64,000 bases of DNA from Liolophura sinensis (Eukaryota; Mollusca; Polyplacophora; Chitonida; Chitonidae): assembly GCF_032854445.1 (NCBI RefSeq), contig NC_088304.1, positions 8,879,704 to 8,943,703 of the forward strand. The letters run 5' to 3'. A model generated the notes under the pieces. That model worked only from the letters and a program-made list of their open reading frames with translations, was not told the origin of the DNA and did not search any database. The translations under genes were made by a program, and so were the position numbers. Below, one piece after another: positions 1 to 9,974 of the stretch. Positions within the stretch are counted from its first letter, which is position 1. Every line of letters begins with the position of its first letter.

Positions 1-529
1 GTCTGTCAGCAACCTGCGGATTCATGATACGAGGCGAGATAAAATACATATAATGTACACTCTTGATACATGTAGAACATGCTGGAAACTTAGAGTTACA
101 CTGATGTTTGAGGACACTTCATCATAACTGTGTAATATTTTTTTCATAAATATTAGTCGAGATAGTCGAGACGACTGCACCGTCATGGCGGTCTAGAATT
201 AAAGGGAGACAACTCATGCCCCTTCGGATAAATTATGGACTGTCAAGTTCGGTGCCGGTTCCTTCGGGTCATATATAGGTCATGAATTTTAAAATAATAA
301 ATATAAAATAATAGCACAATCTATCACCATCGTTAAACTGACCCGGAAAACTCCTATGGGCTTTATTCAGAAACATAAATTGTGACATACCCGGATTGAG
401 GAAAACTGACAAGAGGCCGTATTTCACCGGTTAAGTGTGACCTATTGCTCTGCTCTCGTTTCTCTCTCTATGCTGTACGTCTTAATTACGTTGTATTCCT
501 GCATAAGTCAGGATTCTGTTGATGTATTA
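1..529. other. Left edge, no gene seen
   Basis: AT-rich non-coding sequence. Bases 1-20 match the middle of SINE family 1 (the stretch reading CAGCAACCTGCGGA), so a truncated copy probably extends left of the window. Bases 415-480 resemble dispersed repeat family C. No convincing exon. Confidence 0.5.
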
Positions 530-1190
530 AGTATCCCGAACAATGTTATAATGTGACTGTATGTTAAATATGATGACAACACAACATTTTGTCCGCTTCG
601 GGACCGGTAGATCCAGGATCAATCCTTGGTCGAGTCACACCTAAGACTTTAAAAGAGGAAGTTGTAACTTCCTCGCTTGGCGTTCAGCATGAAGGGGATA
701 GTGCAACGACTGGTTGACCCGTATCAGTATAATGGCTCGGGCGGGGCGGCTTACTTGCCTTCGGTAAGTCGTCTCAGTGATGCAGCACTAAATAAAAGAG
801 CGGTGGAAATCCGTCCTGCAACAAGGAGGCACATTACACGTGCATGCACCCTAATGATTCCTTCGTCGTCATATGACTGAAAAATTGTTGAGTACGACGT
901 TAAACCCCAAGCACTCACTCACTCACAACATTTTGAGTAGTTCTAGACCAATGACGTCTAATATATTGCAATTAACATTATTGCATTTTATTTTTACCTA
1001 ATTTTGCTTAAACCATAGTGCTTGGGGCGTGTAATTTGCTACTGTTTATGCATTTAAATGAACAATTAGAACAAAACCCTATCTGAAGTAAATTGACGGA
1101 AGGTCTAATTTCTCCGGTTACGTGTGACCATTTGCCAGCTATCACACTGTCGTCGTTGCTCTGGTTTTACTCTCTATGCTGTAATTATAT
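530..1190. repeat. Dispersed repeat family C, split by a SINE
   Basis: A roughly 320-base repeat of unknown class. It also occurs near 17990-18290, 23965-24165, 48665-48975 and 54100-54370, with shorter pieces elsewhere. Shared marks are a block near CTAGACCA followed by a dTGACGTCTAAT-like stretch, and a block reading CGTGTGACCATTTGCCAGCT. This copy is interrupted by a SINE at 591-924. I see no clear terminal inverted repeats, so the transposon class is unresolved. Confidence 0.6.
591..924 (+). mobile_element. SINE family 2 copy (V-SINE/RUDI-like tail) with target duplication
   Basis: A 334-base SINE flanked by the 10-base direct repeat ACAACATTTT (581-590 and 925-934), the mark of LINE-type insertion. 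It begins GTCCGCTTCGGGACC, contains the short palindrome GAGGAAGTTGTAACTTCCTC, and ends with GAGTACGACGTTAAAC followed by (ACTC)n. Other copies lie at 24715-25038, 37935-38283 and around element B. The tail resembles the RUDI type of V-SINE described from molluscs; that naming is from memory. An open frame of 67 codons across it is not a gene. Confidence 0.85.
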
Positions 1191-1207
1191 CAGGAAAATC
1201 CACGAGC

Positions 1208-1358
1208 ATCCGCGGGTTGCTGACAGGCCTTCGCTGGTATGACCAGAGAGGTGCTGGCCATTATGAACTGGACTTGAACGTAGAGCGATCGCACTGTGAG
1301 AAGCTCCTGTATCATTTTGCCAGGCTGGCATACTAACCACCTCAGCCAGGGAGGCCTC
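1208..1358 (-). mobile_element. SINE family 1, tRNA-like head portion
   Basis: Reverse-strand copy of the tRNA-derived SINE seen full length at 53822-54078. It keeps the part from the CATCCGCGGGTTGCTG block through the tRNA-like head (B-box-like GGACTTGAAC read on plus) and ends at CAGGGAGGCCTC. The 3' half is missing. Confidence 0.75.
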
Positions 1359-1667
1359 AAACAAAGTATATTAAGCTAATCCATACAAACGCAATTGTTC
1401 AGTTCTCATCTCCATAAGTTGCAATACAATGGCTTACAAATAATGGAATGTGTAAATAATGGGTTATGTTAGACATGTTGAACTTTAAACAGTTACTGTA
1501 TTAATTCAACACCATATGCAGGTTCCCCCGGATTGCATGCAGGAGAAGGAGAAAATGGTCCATGGAAATATCCAACACAAAAGACAAGGGCATAGAGATT
1601 AAAGCAATAGCAGCGACGGCAGTGTGCCTGTTGGCAAACAATCCAGGCTTTTGCATGTTTACCTTGG

Positions 1668-1673
1668 TTTATT
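1668..1673 (-). terminator. Candidate poly(A) signal of the furin-repeat gene
   Basis: AATAAA on the minus strand, about 100 bases after the stop codon at 1773. Spacing and orientation fit the 3' end of the membrane-protein gene. The 1359-1772 stretch would be its 3' UTR. Confidence 0.5.
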
Positions 1674-1772
1674 GTAACGGTATCAGTTAGTTTTACCTTC
1701 AGAATCATTTACCATTTTGAAGGAAGTGAATTTCTTGCCTGATCTGGAGGAGAATGGGTTTCGATCTCGGAG

Positions 1773-2753
1773 TTACACATGCTTCAGCAAGGTTTCTTCG
1801 CCGTCATTTATGCCTTGTAAAGATCCACTTGTCGGATCAGCAGGATCCGTGTTTACAAGACCCACGATATCTTCAACAACATGCTTCTCACGTCGACACG
1901 GATCCTGTCCAAAGCGCTTCTTGTTATTCTCGTTTCCGCTGATTGGACTGCCACCTTCAGGGTTCCCTTTCATGCCGCCTTTGCAAATCAAGCGTCGATT
2001 TGTCGTACAGCCTACAGGACTTGGTGATGTTTCGTCAACCGCTGTGTTATCATGCATGGCCAATATGGAGACGTCTGCGTCGTTTTTATCCGACTGGAAT
2101 CGAGGAGAATCGCAGGAGAGAGGCTTTAAGGAACTTTCACTAAGATAAATCCTGGGCCTGGCTCCTGCAGTGCATTCGGCGTACGTGGGATTTGAAGCCA
2201 ATGAGTTCAGTTGTCTTTCCCAGCCGGAGGTTTCCGACGTCGGTTTGGCATTGGTGTCGTTCTTGGATAACCACCCTATGAGAGATCGACCCCCATTCTG
2301 CTCGATCTCCGGATTAGAGCAGAGTGTTTTAGAACCCATTGAGTTGTAAGGATTCGGTCGCCCTGATCCCGTGGGGAAGGCTGTTAAGCGAGGGGCATCA
2401 TGAACAATGACGTCAGCAGTTCTGTGAACCACATCGGTGCAGTCAGCTGAAGAAAACGTACTGGCAGACTGGTGATGAAGATCATCTGTGTCAACCCCAT
2501 CATTTGTCCACTTACGCTCTTCTGGTAAAGGCTGACAGATCGTGTCTTCATGGCAGATTTCCTCCTGTTCATTTATCCCGGATATTCCCTGCCTGGTTTG
2601 GTTGGCTTCTGACATTCTTTTTCTGCCCTGTCGTGCATATGGCAATATAGGTGTTCTGTCGTTGTCCATGTCATGTGCGTCATGATATGCGTCATCAGTC
2701 ATGTCAATGACGTCATTATTATTCTCGGCTCTGTTAAAGTCTTCCTCATCCTG
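1773..2753 (-). CDS. Terminal exon: cytoplasmic tail of furin-repeat membrane protein
   Basis: About 326 codons, starting after a strong acceptor (TTTGTCTCATTTCAG, then CAG GAT GAG) and ending at a stop at 1773. The frame begins in phase 0 and the donor of the preceding exon at 3345 is also phase 0, so the two join cleanly. The sequence is hydrophilic, rich in Asp, Asn and Ser, with no recognisable catalytic domain and no kinase. It contains an NPTY motif (plus bases about 2175-2192) and an NPY, which are PTB/clathrin-adaptor-type tyrosine motifs in other receptors. The role as cytoplasmic tail is inferred from following the membrane segment. Overlapping plus-strand frames are shadows. Confidence 0.75.
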   Translation of the reverse strand, partial: QDEEDFNRAENNNDVIDMTDDAYHDAHDMDNDRTPILPYARQGRKRMSEANQTRQGISGINEQEEICHEDTICQPLPEERKWTNDGVDTDDLHHQSASTFSSADCTDVVHRTADVIVHDAPRLTAFPTGSGRPNPYNSMGSKTLCSNPEIEQNGGRSLIGWLSKNDTNAKPTSETSGWERQLNSLASNPTYAECTAGARPRIYLSESSLKPLSCDSPRFQSDKNDADVSILAMHDNTAVDETSPSPVGCTTNRRLICKGGMKGNPEGGSPISGNENNKKRFGQDPCRREKHVVEDIVGLVNTDPADPTSGSLQGINDGEETLLKHV

Positions 2754-3344
2754 CTGAAATGAGACAAAGCAGTAAAGCACGATTATTAATTTTGTATACT
2801 TCACATATTAGTCAACTAGATGTATAAATCTCGCCACTATCGTCAAAAGTCGAGATGTAGCATCCAAAAAAGTCGTATTCATTGACAAATTATTCCACTT
2901 ACCTGGGTAATTTAAGATGATTTGCTTCGACGTTTACTGATAAATCCCTAAACCAATGCTAAATTCCAACCCATCTTGTGTTCAGTTTTAGCTGGGAACG
3001 TTTTTCATGCATTACGTTGGGCCATTTTTCTAACGAATGTATCACAGTATTCCTACACATTACCAATCAAGACAGCTTAGGTGAATTTATGGTTACAGGG
3101 TCTCAGCTGGGTAAGGTCATACCCAAAACTCGGTGAGGTTAGAGCTAGGAAAACAAGACTGGTTGTACATGTGTCAGTATAATGTGATGTTATGGGAGTC
3201 ACCTCTGGTGTCTGGCAAGATACCAGTGCCGACAGCACTTTGGCGGCATATACTAACCCAACCACAAAAAGGTACAATATAAGTGCACATCTAATGACAT
3301 CTCGTCGTGATATGACTAGTAAAATGACCCCAGACATAACCTAC
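2754..3344 (-). other. Intron of the furin-repeat gene
   Basis: Bounded by donor CAG|GTAGGT at 3345/3344 and acceptor TTTCAG|CAG at 2754/2753, both read on the minus strand. No other feature seen inside. Confidence 0.7.
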
Positions 3345-5195
3345 CTGAACAAGTGGCTGTCCGTTCCTCTGGACACTATTTCTTGGGGGTCGACAGACGA
3401 TTATGTACAGGACAACTACAAACAGCCCAAAAACCACAACGGCGGTCCACATGAACACGTAGGCATCATTCGGAACGCACTCTTCACGTTCGCTTCCTGT
3501 TTGTGTTTCTATACCTGTTCCTCTTGTCCCCAAAGGACATCGTGAGTAACAGGCATTCTGGTAGGCGAACAAATTGTCCCCACAACTGACACAGATATCT
3601 TTGTGCTCGTTGAAGATAGTCGCTCGGGGACATTTCGGTAAACATTCTTTCTGGTAGGTGAAATTTCGATCTGGTGGACATTCCTTAACACAAAGATGGT
3701 TTGCTGTCATTGGCATATCGTCTGGACAACTTTCTTGACAAAGAGTCTTTCCCTGGAGGTGCACTGTATTCCTGGGACACTCCACAAGACAGGCCTGATT
3801 TCCATCCTCGTGGTAAGGTGAGCTTTCTGGGCAAGACGCTAAACATTCTTGATGAAAGGAAAACGGCAAGTCATTAGGACAGGATGCCAAACACGTCTTT
3901 CTTTGCCCGGCCACAAAGGTTCCCGGTGGGCATTTGGATACGCACGTCTTATTGACGGTGTGATCAGGACAGTCTCGCACACAAACCCCATTATTACTAA
4001 CATACCTACAGGTCATGCAATTTTTCGCACCAGGCCCGTGGCACCCATTGCACATTTTATCACAGAAACTGCAAACCTGACCTGACCAAAAGTAATTGTG
4101 GGGGCAATGGAGCAAGCATTGATTCTGGAAAACCACATACGGACAATGCGATGTACATTCATTGTTCTTGGGATTTATGAAATGAAGTGTTTCCGGACAG
4201 TGATACACACATTTGCCGTTAAAATGTGGTAAGTTACCTGGACATGCGTCCCTGCACGACGTCCCATAAGACAGGTGTTTGCATTTCTTTACACACGTCA
4301 CCTCATCGGTGAAATATCCTGGCGGGCATATTTTCACACATTGATCGTTAAACTGTAACATACCTTGAGGGCACACGTCCATACACTTCCATTCGAAATG
4401 GAGTTTCGGACATTTAGTCACGCATATCCCATTCAGGGAATAGGCCTCCGAAGCGGGACACTTTTTTACGCATTTTGTCTTCCAGACGAACTGATCACCA
4501 CACACAGTCTTGCAACCGTTATCAGAGGGACATTCAGCCAGGCAATCTTGGTTATATATGGTAGGCGCTACCATTGGACAAACTGAAACACAGTTGGAAT
4601 CATATCGAAATTTGGAACACGCATCGCAGTGATCAGTCCCTGTCCCATAACACGTTTTACACAGAGAGTTGCACCTTTCACAGTACGGTGGATGGGCAGA
4701 GTCGACAGGATAGAAACCGGACGGACACTGGTCAACACAAGAAGAAGAATTCAGGACGTAACCTGGACACTCGTCAGGTCTGATACAGGTGGCAGGCGCT
4801 GATGCGTCCAGAACATACCCCACGGGGCATTTCGAGACACAGGACAATCCAAGACGGGCGAATCGACACGAAGAGCAGTCCGTATTAGACGGTCCAGAAC
4901 AGCCATCGCAAGCATGGGGGCACTGCACACACAACCTGTTATAACCTTCGTAATATCCTTTGGGACATCCTGTCATACACACACGTGATCCGTTAAGATT
5001 ATACATACCGTCACAACTGTCCAGACAGTTTCCAGGATCACACTGGAAATAATCGTTATTTAAACAGGACATCTGTATCTTGATGTACTTGTCACTACAG
5101 ACCCCATCCCTTAGGGAGCATGTCCAATCATGATCCGCGCATGAACATTCCATAAAACTTTCAAAAGACAGAAGCTCCGGACAAATCGCTTCGAA
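3345..5195 (-). CDS. Furin-like cysteine-rich transmembrane protein, large exon
   Basis: One exon of 1851 bases encodes about 617 residues. Almost all of it is cysteine-rich repeats of the furin-like/growth-factor-receptor type, seen as recurring C-V-x-x-C-P and C-D-G-C-x-G-P patterns, with several N-glycosylation sequons. Near the C-terminal end is one hydrophobic segment (around VVVFGLFVVVLYIIV, plus bases about 3395-3465) followed by Arg-rich CRPPRN, a typical stop-transfer. The exon starts after acceptor ATGAACAG at 5195 and ends at CAG|GTAGGT. Signal peptide and N-terminus must lie in upstream exons that I could not find. It resembles a receptor tyrosine kinase ectodomain, but no kinase follows. 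Ligand and function unknown. Confidence 0.85.
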
Positions 5196-5296
5196 CTGTT
5201 CATAAAAAGATGAAAGCAAAAAATTAGTTGATCATCTAAATCAGACTTCTACATTATCTCGACACAAAATTAATTTCCCATCATAGCTATATTTTT
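5196..5296. other. Upstream intron sequence of the furin-repeat gene
   Basis: Pyrimidine-rich on the minus strand directly before the acceptor at 5195. No other feature. Confidence 0.4.
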
Positions 5297-5462
5297 CTCC
5301 GACCGTAAGTGGGAAGGTCTGGCAGCAACCCGCGGATGGTCATGGGTTTCCCCCAGGCTCTACCCGGTTTTCTCTCACCATAATGCTGGTCGCCGTCGTA
5401 TAAGTGAAATATTCTTGAGTACGGCGTAAAACACCAATCAAATAAACAAATAAATAAATAAC
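5297..5462 (+). mobile_element. SINE family 1, 3' body and tail
   Basis: Starts at CTCCGACCGTAAGTGGGAAGG, continues through the conserved centre (GGATGGTCATGGGTTTCCCC) and ends with GAGTACGGCGTAAAACACC and an (AAAT)n tail. The tRNA-like head is missing. The conserved centre may correspond to the Nin type of SINE core domain; this is from memory and needs alignment. Confidence 0.8.
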
Positions 5463-5699
5463 GACATTTTTATTGAGTTAAATAGAGTGATCTGTACTAA
5501 ATTCACACGCAAACAGATTCAGTTCATATGTCGAATGATTGTGAAAATAAAAACTCTTTTCTCACGGAAAGTTAAGTTTTCTTTACTTATATTATATGAT
5601 TTTAGTACTTCTGGAGATAATCCTAATAATGAAAAGGTTGTTTAAATTCGCCTTGGTCCATCTGCGTTGCTTTCATGTTAATATATGTTGAATGTACTG

Positions 5700-5850
5700 G
5701 ACAACATAGCGCTTTGAGTAATTCTAGACCACTGTGGTAGCTGGCAAATGGTCACACGTAGACGGTGCAATACGGTACTCCGTCAGTTTACCTTAGTCAG
5801 CCTTTTTAATCTAACTATTCATGCAAATGCATTAAAAGTGGCAATATATT
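5700..5850. repeat. Fragment of dispersed repeat family C
   Basis: Shares the GAGTAATTCTAGACCACTG and GCAAATGGTCACACGTA blocks with the copies at 18.0 and 54.1 kb. Confidence 0.5.
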
Positions 5851-5869
5851 CGTCGAAACAGACATCCGT

Positions 5870-6540
5870 GTACTAGGCGTCAACCAATAATGGTCCCAGG
5901 TCAATGATCTCAAATTAAATTCCAAAAACGACGTACAACACAAACCACCATAGAACTAAGAAAGTATATAAAGTACGAAAATACGATGGAATCATGCAAA
6001 GAGAAACAGTTTTCAGTGGTGTTAGAATGATTCTAGCTATGTTCTAGGCGACTCAGTGAAATATTCAAATCATTCATCATGCTAGAATATAAGTTGACGA
6101 TTACAAAATATGTATCTCAGTTGCGCTTTGATTGCAAGTCTTCATATATCCAACGTAGCGATCTAATTCAACACCATGAATATACAGCCTCTAGTTCCCG
6201 GTTAAGCGGAATTAGACACAATCATGAAGCACTGGGCCAGAGACTCTGGACGTTCTGTTCATATTTACATACAAGAGGATTGTACTCAGTCTAAAACTTA
6301 AGAAACTAAGAATGAAGGCGTTTGATGGAATAACCTTAACACACTAGTTTTTGCAATAATAACTTCTGACGTTGATTGAAATCATGCCACAATATACAGA
6401 ATCTAGCAAATACTACAAGGCGAGATACGCACACGCCATACGCAAGACCCTTCGGTTTTCAAGTAAAAGATAAATTCCTATCCAAGTGAAGATAATTTAC
6501 AATGTCAAACTTGAAAGTATCCCTCTTGTCATAGTCTGCG
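5870..6540. repeat. Dispersed segment E, paired with 60.9-61.6 kb
   Basis: Collinear diverged similarity to 60890-61560. Both have a TAAAGTACGAAA block, then a block near GTGCGCTTTGAATGCGA, then TGACGTTGATTGAAATC, then TCCCTCTT near the end. Together with the RT remnant at 6800-7090 it probably forms one old retroelement copy. The short repeat-rich stretch 6540-6680 (CAGTA/TATAG motifs) follows. Confidence 0.5.
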
Positions 6541-6799
6541 ATAATGCAGTACAGTACTGTATACAGTACAGTATAAAGTACAATGCAGTGCAATATAAAG
6601 TACACTACAGTACAGTACAGTACTAGTATTGGTGTGTAGTATAGTATAGTTTAGTGTAATATAGTATAGTAGTATAAATATAGGAAATATAGAGTATGTG
6701 GTTTCCTGTACATCGAGTGATCACAGCCTTTGCTATATATTAATTGTTTAAAGCTAGCAGATCACTAATATACCGTCGTGTGCATGAGAAAGATCGGGC

Positions 6800-7090
6800 C
6801 TGGTGAGGATTACTCCGTAATAGTTTCTGCAAATGGAAAGTACTGATATGAGATCGGGTATAAATCGGCCAAAAGGGGGGAGGCCCAATTTGTACCAAGC
6901 GGAATATCTCTACACTGTTGATATATGGTTAATTTGTCATTAATGTTATTAATGAGTAATTCAAGCAACTCGATTGATATGGAAGCATCCCATGAATGGT
7001 GAACTTCGTATGTAGTGGAACTGAAGAAGGCTTCGTTGCCTGTGACGTTAAAGCGCTCCAAGGAAAGAGGATATAATTTCTTCATAAATT
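6800..7090 (-). pseudogene. Penelope-like reverse transcriptase remnant
   Basis: An open frame of about 91 codons (7085 to 6810) contains LLELLINNINDKL, then IYQQC and IPLGTNWASPLLADLY. This matches the palm region of Penelope-like reverse transcriptases, where IGIPMGTNCAPLLADLF is usual. Upstream sequence on the minus strand is broken by stops and no catalytic Asp pair follows, so it is a dead fragment. A more decayed relative lies at 59430-59760. The family call rests on the short palm motif. Confidence 0.6.
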
Positions 7091-8171
7091 TTCAAGCCAT
7101 TAAGCTTTTCGTTTCGTGAGGTAATTTGATGGAAATAAGTGCGAAATGCTTTCGCTCAGAGGAAAAGCGAGTCGCGAAATAAAATCAACATGACCTGGAG
7201 TATTCCAGAAGAGATGATCTGCAACAGCCACTGCTCGTGCATGGCTGTTTATGTTGTGTAATTATACATGGCGAAAGAACAAAGCTTTAGTTTGCCAAAT
7301 ATGTAGGCCTACAGTCTCTGTAGAACAACAAAATTGTATACTATAGTATTGTAGGCCAGTTGCTTTACAAACAGATAACAAACTTTTCAATAAATTAAAA
7401 CAAACTATGAGTTCAAGTGTAGTCACTTTCTCTAACGATACCTTCTGTGGATATTAATGAATATGGCTTAAAGCTTTTGCATAAATTTAGTACAACTTTT
7501 TGAGACAGATGTGTACGTTTTAGCAAGTAGTTATGTAATTTACTATTTAATAAATGTATGTTTTACTTTGCATTACAAAAATCCGCTACAGGCTCACTGG
7601 GGCATGCTCCCATGCCATGAATGTAATTTATTCACTAGCACATTTTAAAAACCTTGATCTCAAAAAAGTTCCTGCCGAGTTGCCGACAAACTAACCTTCC
7701 ACAACAGTTGCACCCATCAAAAGGTCCGAAAATACACGCTGAGCCGGTTGCAGCGATGGTGTTTGAAAGGCCCTGATCTGTACCACGATCCCTCCCCCCT
7801 CCACCCAAAAAACAACAGTGTACTGCTACCTCCCCCCACCCCAAATGCCAGGTAAATGTACAATATGTTAGTTACTAACTTTAATCCAACTCCTGTCAAT
7901 CAGTATTGGGCCAAATGCCCTGGACCCCTGATTTCTACCCATCCCAATACACTGACCAGCGGTTCGTGACTGGTATATTTTTTTAAGTCCTTATAGAAAA
8001 CAAGTCAAATGCAGACTCCACTACTACAATGCATTTTTTTTTTAGCCATTGATGATATTCTCAGGATTATTTTCGATGCATGTACTTTAGGAATGGCTTA
8101 ATGGTTCTATTTTTTGTTCCTTGTATAAAGTACACGCATATATCTTTAATTCCTATTTTATTTGAGTATAG
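7091..8171. other. No gene seen
   Basis: AT-rich DNA. A C-rich patch at 7790-7845 (several runs of four to six C) could form a G-quadruplex on the minus strand. Short open frames here lack splice or start context. Confidence 0.4.
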
Positions 8172-8256
8172 GATTCCTAAACTGGATGAGCAGGACATCA
8201 AAAAGTTAAAACAGGACATATCAATCCCCTGTCATACCTTTTGCAGGAGAAATTAG
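8172..8256 (+). CDS. Candidate terminal exon, unknown gene
   Basis: After a pyrimidine-rich acceptor ending GAGTATAG, a frame reads IPKLDEQDIKKLKQDIS and stops at 8254-8256. Its composition is protein-like and amphipathic. No upstream exon on the plus strand was identified and I do not recognise the product. It could be chance; treat as a weak candidate. Confidence 0.25.
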
Positions 8257-8841
8257 AAACAGAAACGTAATGTGGGAACGTTCAGCTGGGATCCTCGTTA
8301 CCTCTACAGGGTACTTATTGAGGACAGAAGCCAAGGCATATTTGAGTTTACCTTTATCATTTATTTACAGTGTTTATACACATGCCATACAATACATTTA
8401 CAACTGAATACAGATCCTGTGCCGCAACATAACATGAAGTGTTCTGAATCTCTTCTGGGCCTTGACTAGTTATCAACCGATATTATATGTATTGGTGCCA
8501 ACATATCCGAATAAGATAATTATCATGAGTATTGTAAATAGCCCGTGTAAACATATCTGATTTAATATTTTTTAATATACTTTTTTTTAATATAAACCCC
8601 AGCCCTGTACTTTTAAAGATGAAGGTTTTTTTTATGTCTTGATTCTGTGCAGTCAATAATTGCTATACCTGTGCGAAATTCTGCCTTAAATGAGTTTTCT
8701 ATAATACATGTAGTATTTCTGTGTGGCAATACACAATCTAGTCTAAGGTATGTATATTTTGCCACCTGTTAGAACTGATGACACTCTTTGTTCTTTCATA
8801 CAAAATCTTAATGCAAGATCTTTCACATCTAATCCATTTCG
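8257..8841. other. AT-rich, possible 3' UTR
   Basis: Follows the weak exon candidate. No gene signal, and no AATAAA close enough to be convincing. Ends at the target site of LTR element A (AAGT, 8842-8845). Confidence 0.35.
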
Positions 8842-9037
8842 AAGTTGTTATGTATGACTATTTAACGTTTTCATGTACTGTTAGTCTGCGGACCTTTGTG
8901 AAAGCATAACAGGCCCTGTTATATATGTACAGCGCGGATCTGGCCGAAAGCACCGTGTTCAATGCTCTGTTTATTTAACTGGCTGTTCACTGGCTGTTAA
9001 ACTCTGTGTTTAAAAATAGTTGAATCCACCTGGCACG

Positions 9038-9045
9038 TATATAAG
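9038..9045 (+). promoter_or_regulatory. LTR TATA box
   Basis: TATATAAG, about 190 bases into the LTR. The same box lies at 14168-14175 in the 3' LTR and, on the minus strand, at 31142-31149 and 35998-36005 in element B. Transcription would start roughly 30 bases downstream, which sets the U3/R border (inferred). Confidence 0.6.
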
Positions 9046-9515
9046 CCGTGTTTTCTGTGCAGAGTGGAGGTATTTTTGCTGCATCCACTGGGAGCCAGGA
9101 GAGTGTGCGACGCTCTCGTATAGAGTCCATTATGTTTATATGAGCTGGTGATGCCAGTTTCATTTGGGAGGACAGTTTTTTTATGCCGACACCGTTTGTG
9201 TACCACAGTAGTACTGATGTCTGGTTTATGTGAATTTCTGCGGAAGTCACGTTTATTGGTGTTCGGATCTTGATTATGATTATACAGTGTGGACTGTGTA
9301 ATTTGTTTAACACGCTGACCTCACCTGACCGACAAGGTCGTCAAGGACTCTAAACTGAAGTTTTCAGTTTTGCAAAGGACGTTCGTTCTGCCACAAGGTG
9401 ACATTACTCTACGTCTCTGAACGGCTCGTTTGTGGGCTTCTGCGGGAGCTGTGACTGATCTGAAGTGGATTATACCTCCATGCCTGTATTTACCCTGTGT
9501 TGTGCTCTGCGGATG

Positions 9516-9523
9516 TGACGTCA
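9516..9523 (+). promoter_or_regulatory. CRE-type palindrome in LTR
   Basis: TGACGTCA, the consensus site for CREB/ATF-type bZIP factors, lies downstream of the TATA box and is repeated in the 3' LTR. In element B the matching site reads TGACGTCA at 30664-30671. Function inferred only. Confidence 0.35.
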
Positions 9524-9851
9524 TTTAAAGGCTTGACTGTTCCAGTTCTGTGTAACCTGTGTACTGTGTTCGTGTTCGCTAACCTGGCGAAGTACCTGTC
9601 TAGGACAATTTGTGAATTGTGTGTTTATCCCATGGTCTTTACGTTGGATTTCCTGGAATACATTCCTTGGGATGCAAAGGTGAACTGGAAACTTGTAAAG
9701 ACCGGTAATACTGATGTGTATGTTGTTGTTGTTGAACTGTCTGTAAAACTGTAGGCCTACGTCTCATTTTATATATAAAACATTGTTTACATTGTAATAT
9801 TGAGTCACTGAGTCTGTTTTCTGTTGCTGTTTTCAATACCGTAACAGAAAT

Positions 9852-9869
9852 TGGGGGCTTGTCCGGGAA
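9852..9869 (+). promoter_or_regulatory. Primer binding site, tRNA-Pro type
   Basis: TGGGGGCTTGTCCGGGAA, five bases after the 5' LTR. It matches the complement of the tRNA-Pro 3' end except at about two positions, judged from memory of the proline primer site of gammaretroviruses. Confidence 0.75.
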
Positions 9870-9974
9870 CTGATTGTTTCCTTTTTGTTTTGCACCGGAT
9901 ATTTGAAGTTAAACACAAGTGAGAAGCGATTGCTTAATTTTAACGGTGAATGATTCAGTGGCTAAATATTTACA

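Larger units (their letters stand above)
8846..9846 (+). repeat. 5' LTR of element A
   Basis: 1001 bases, TG...CA ends. It has TATATAAG at 9038-9045 and the palindrome TGACGTCA at 9516-9523. Antisense open frames (67, 69 and 108 codons) recur in most or all LTR copies simply because the LTRs are near identical. Confidence 0.95.

Noticed and set aside
1717-2148. 143-codon plus-strand frame
   Set aside because: Antisense shadow of the well-supported minus-strand tail exon; no splice context.
8987-9524. Antisense frames of 67, 69 and 108 codons, repeated in several LTRs
   Set aside because: They recur only because the LTRs are near identical; no domain, and they cover the promoter and leader.
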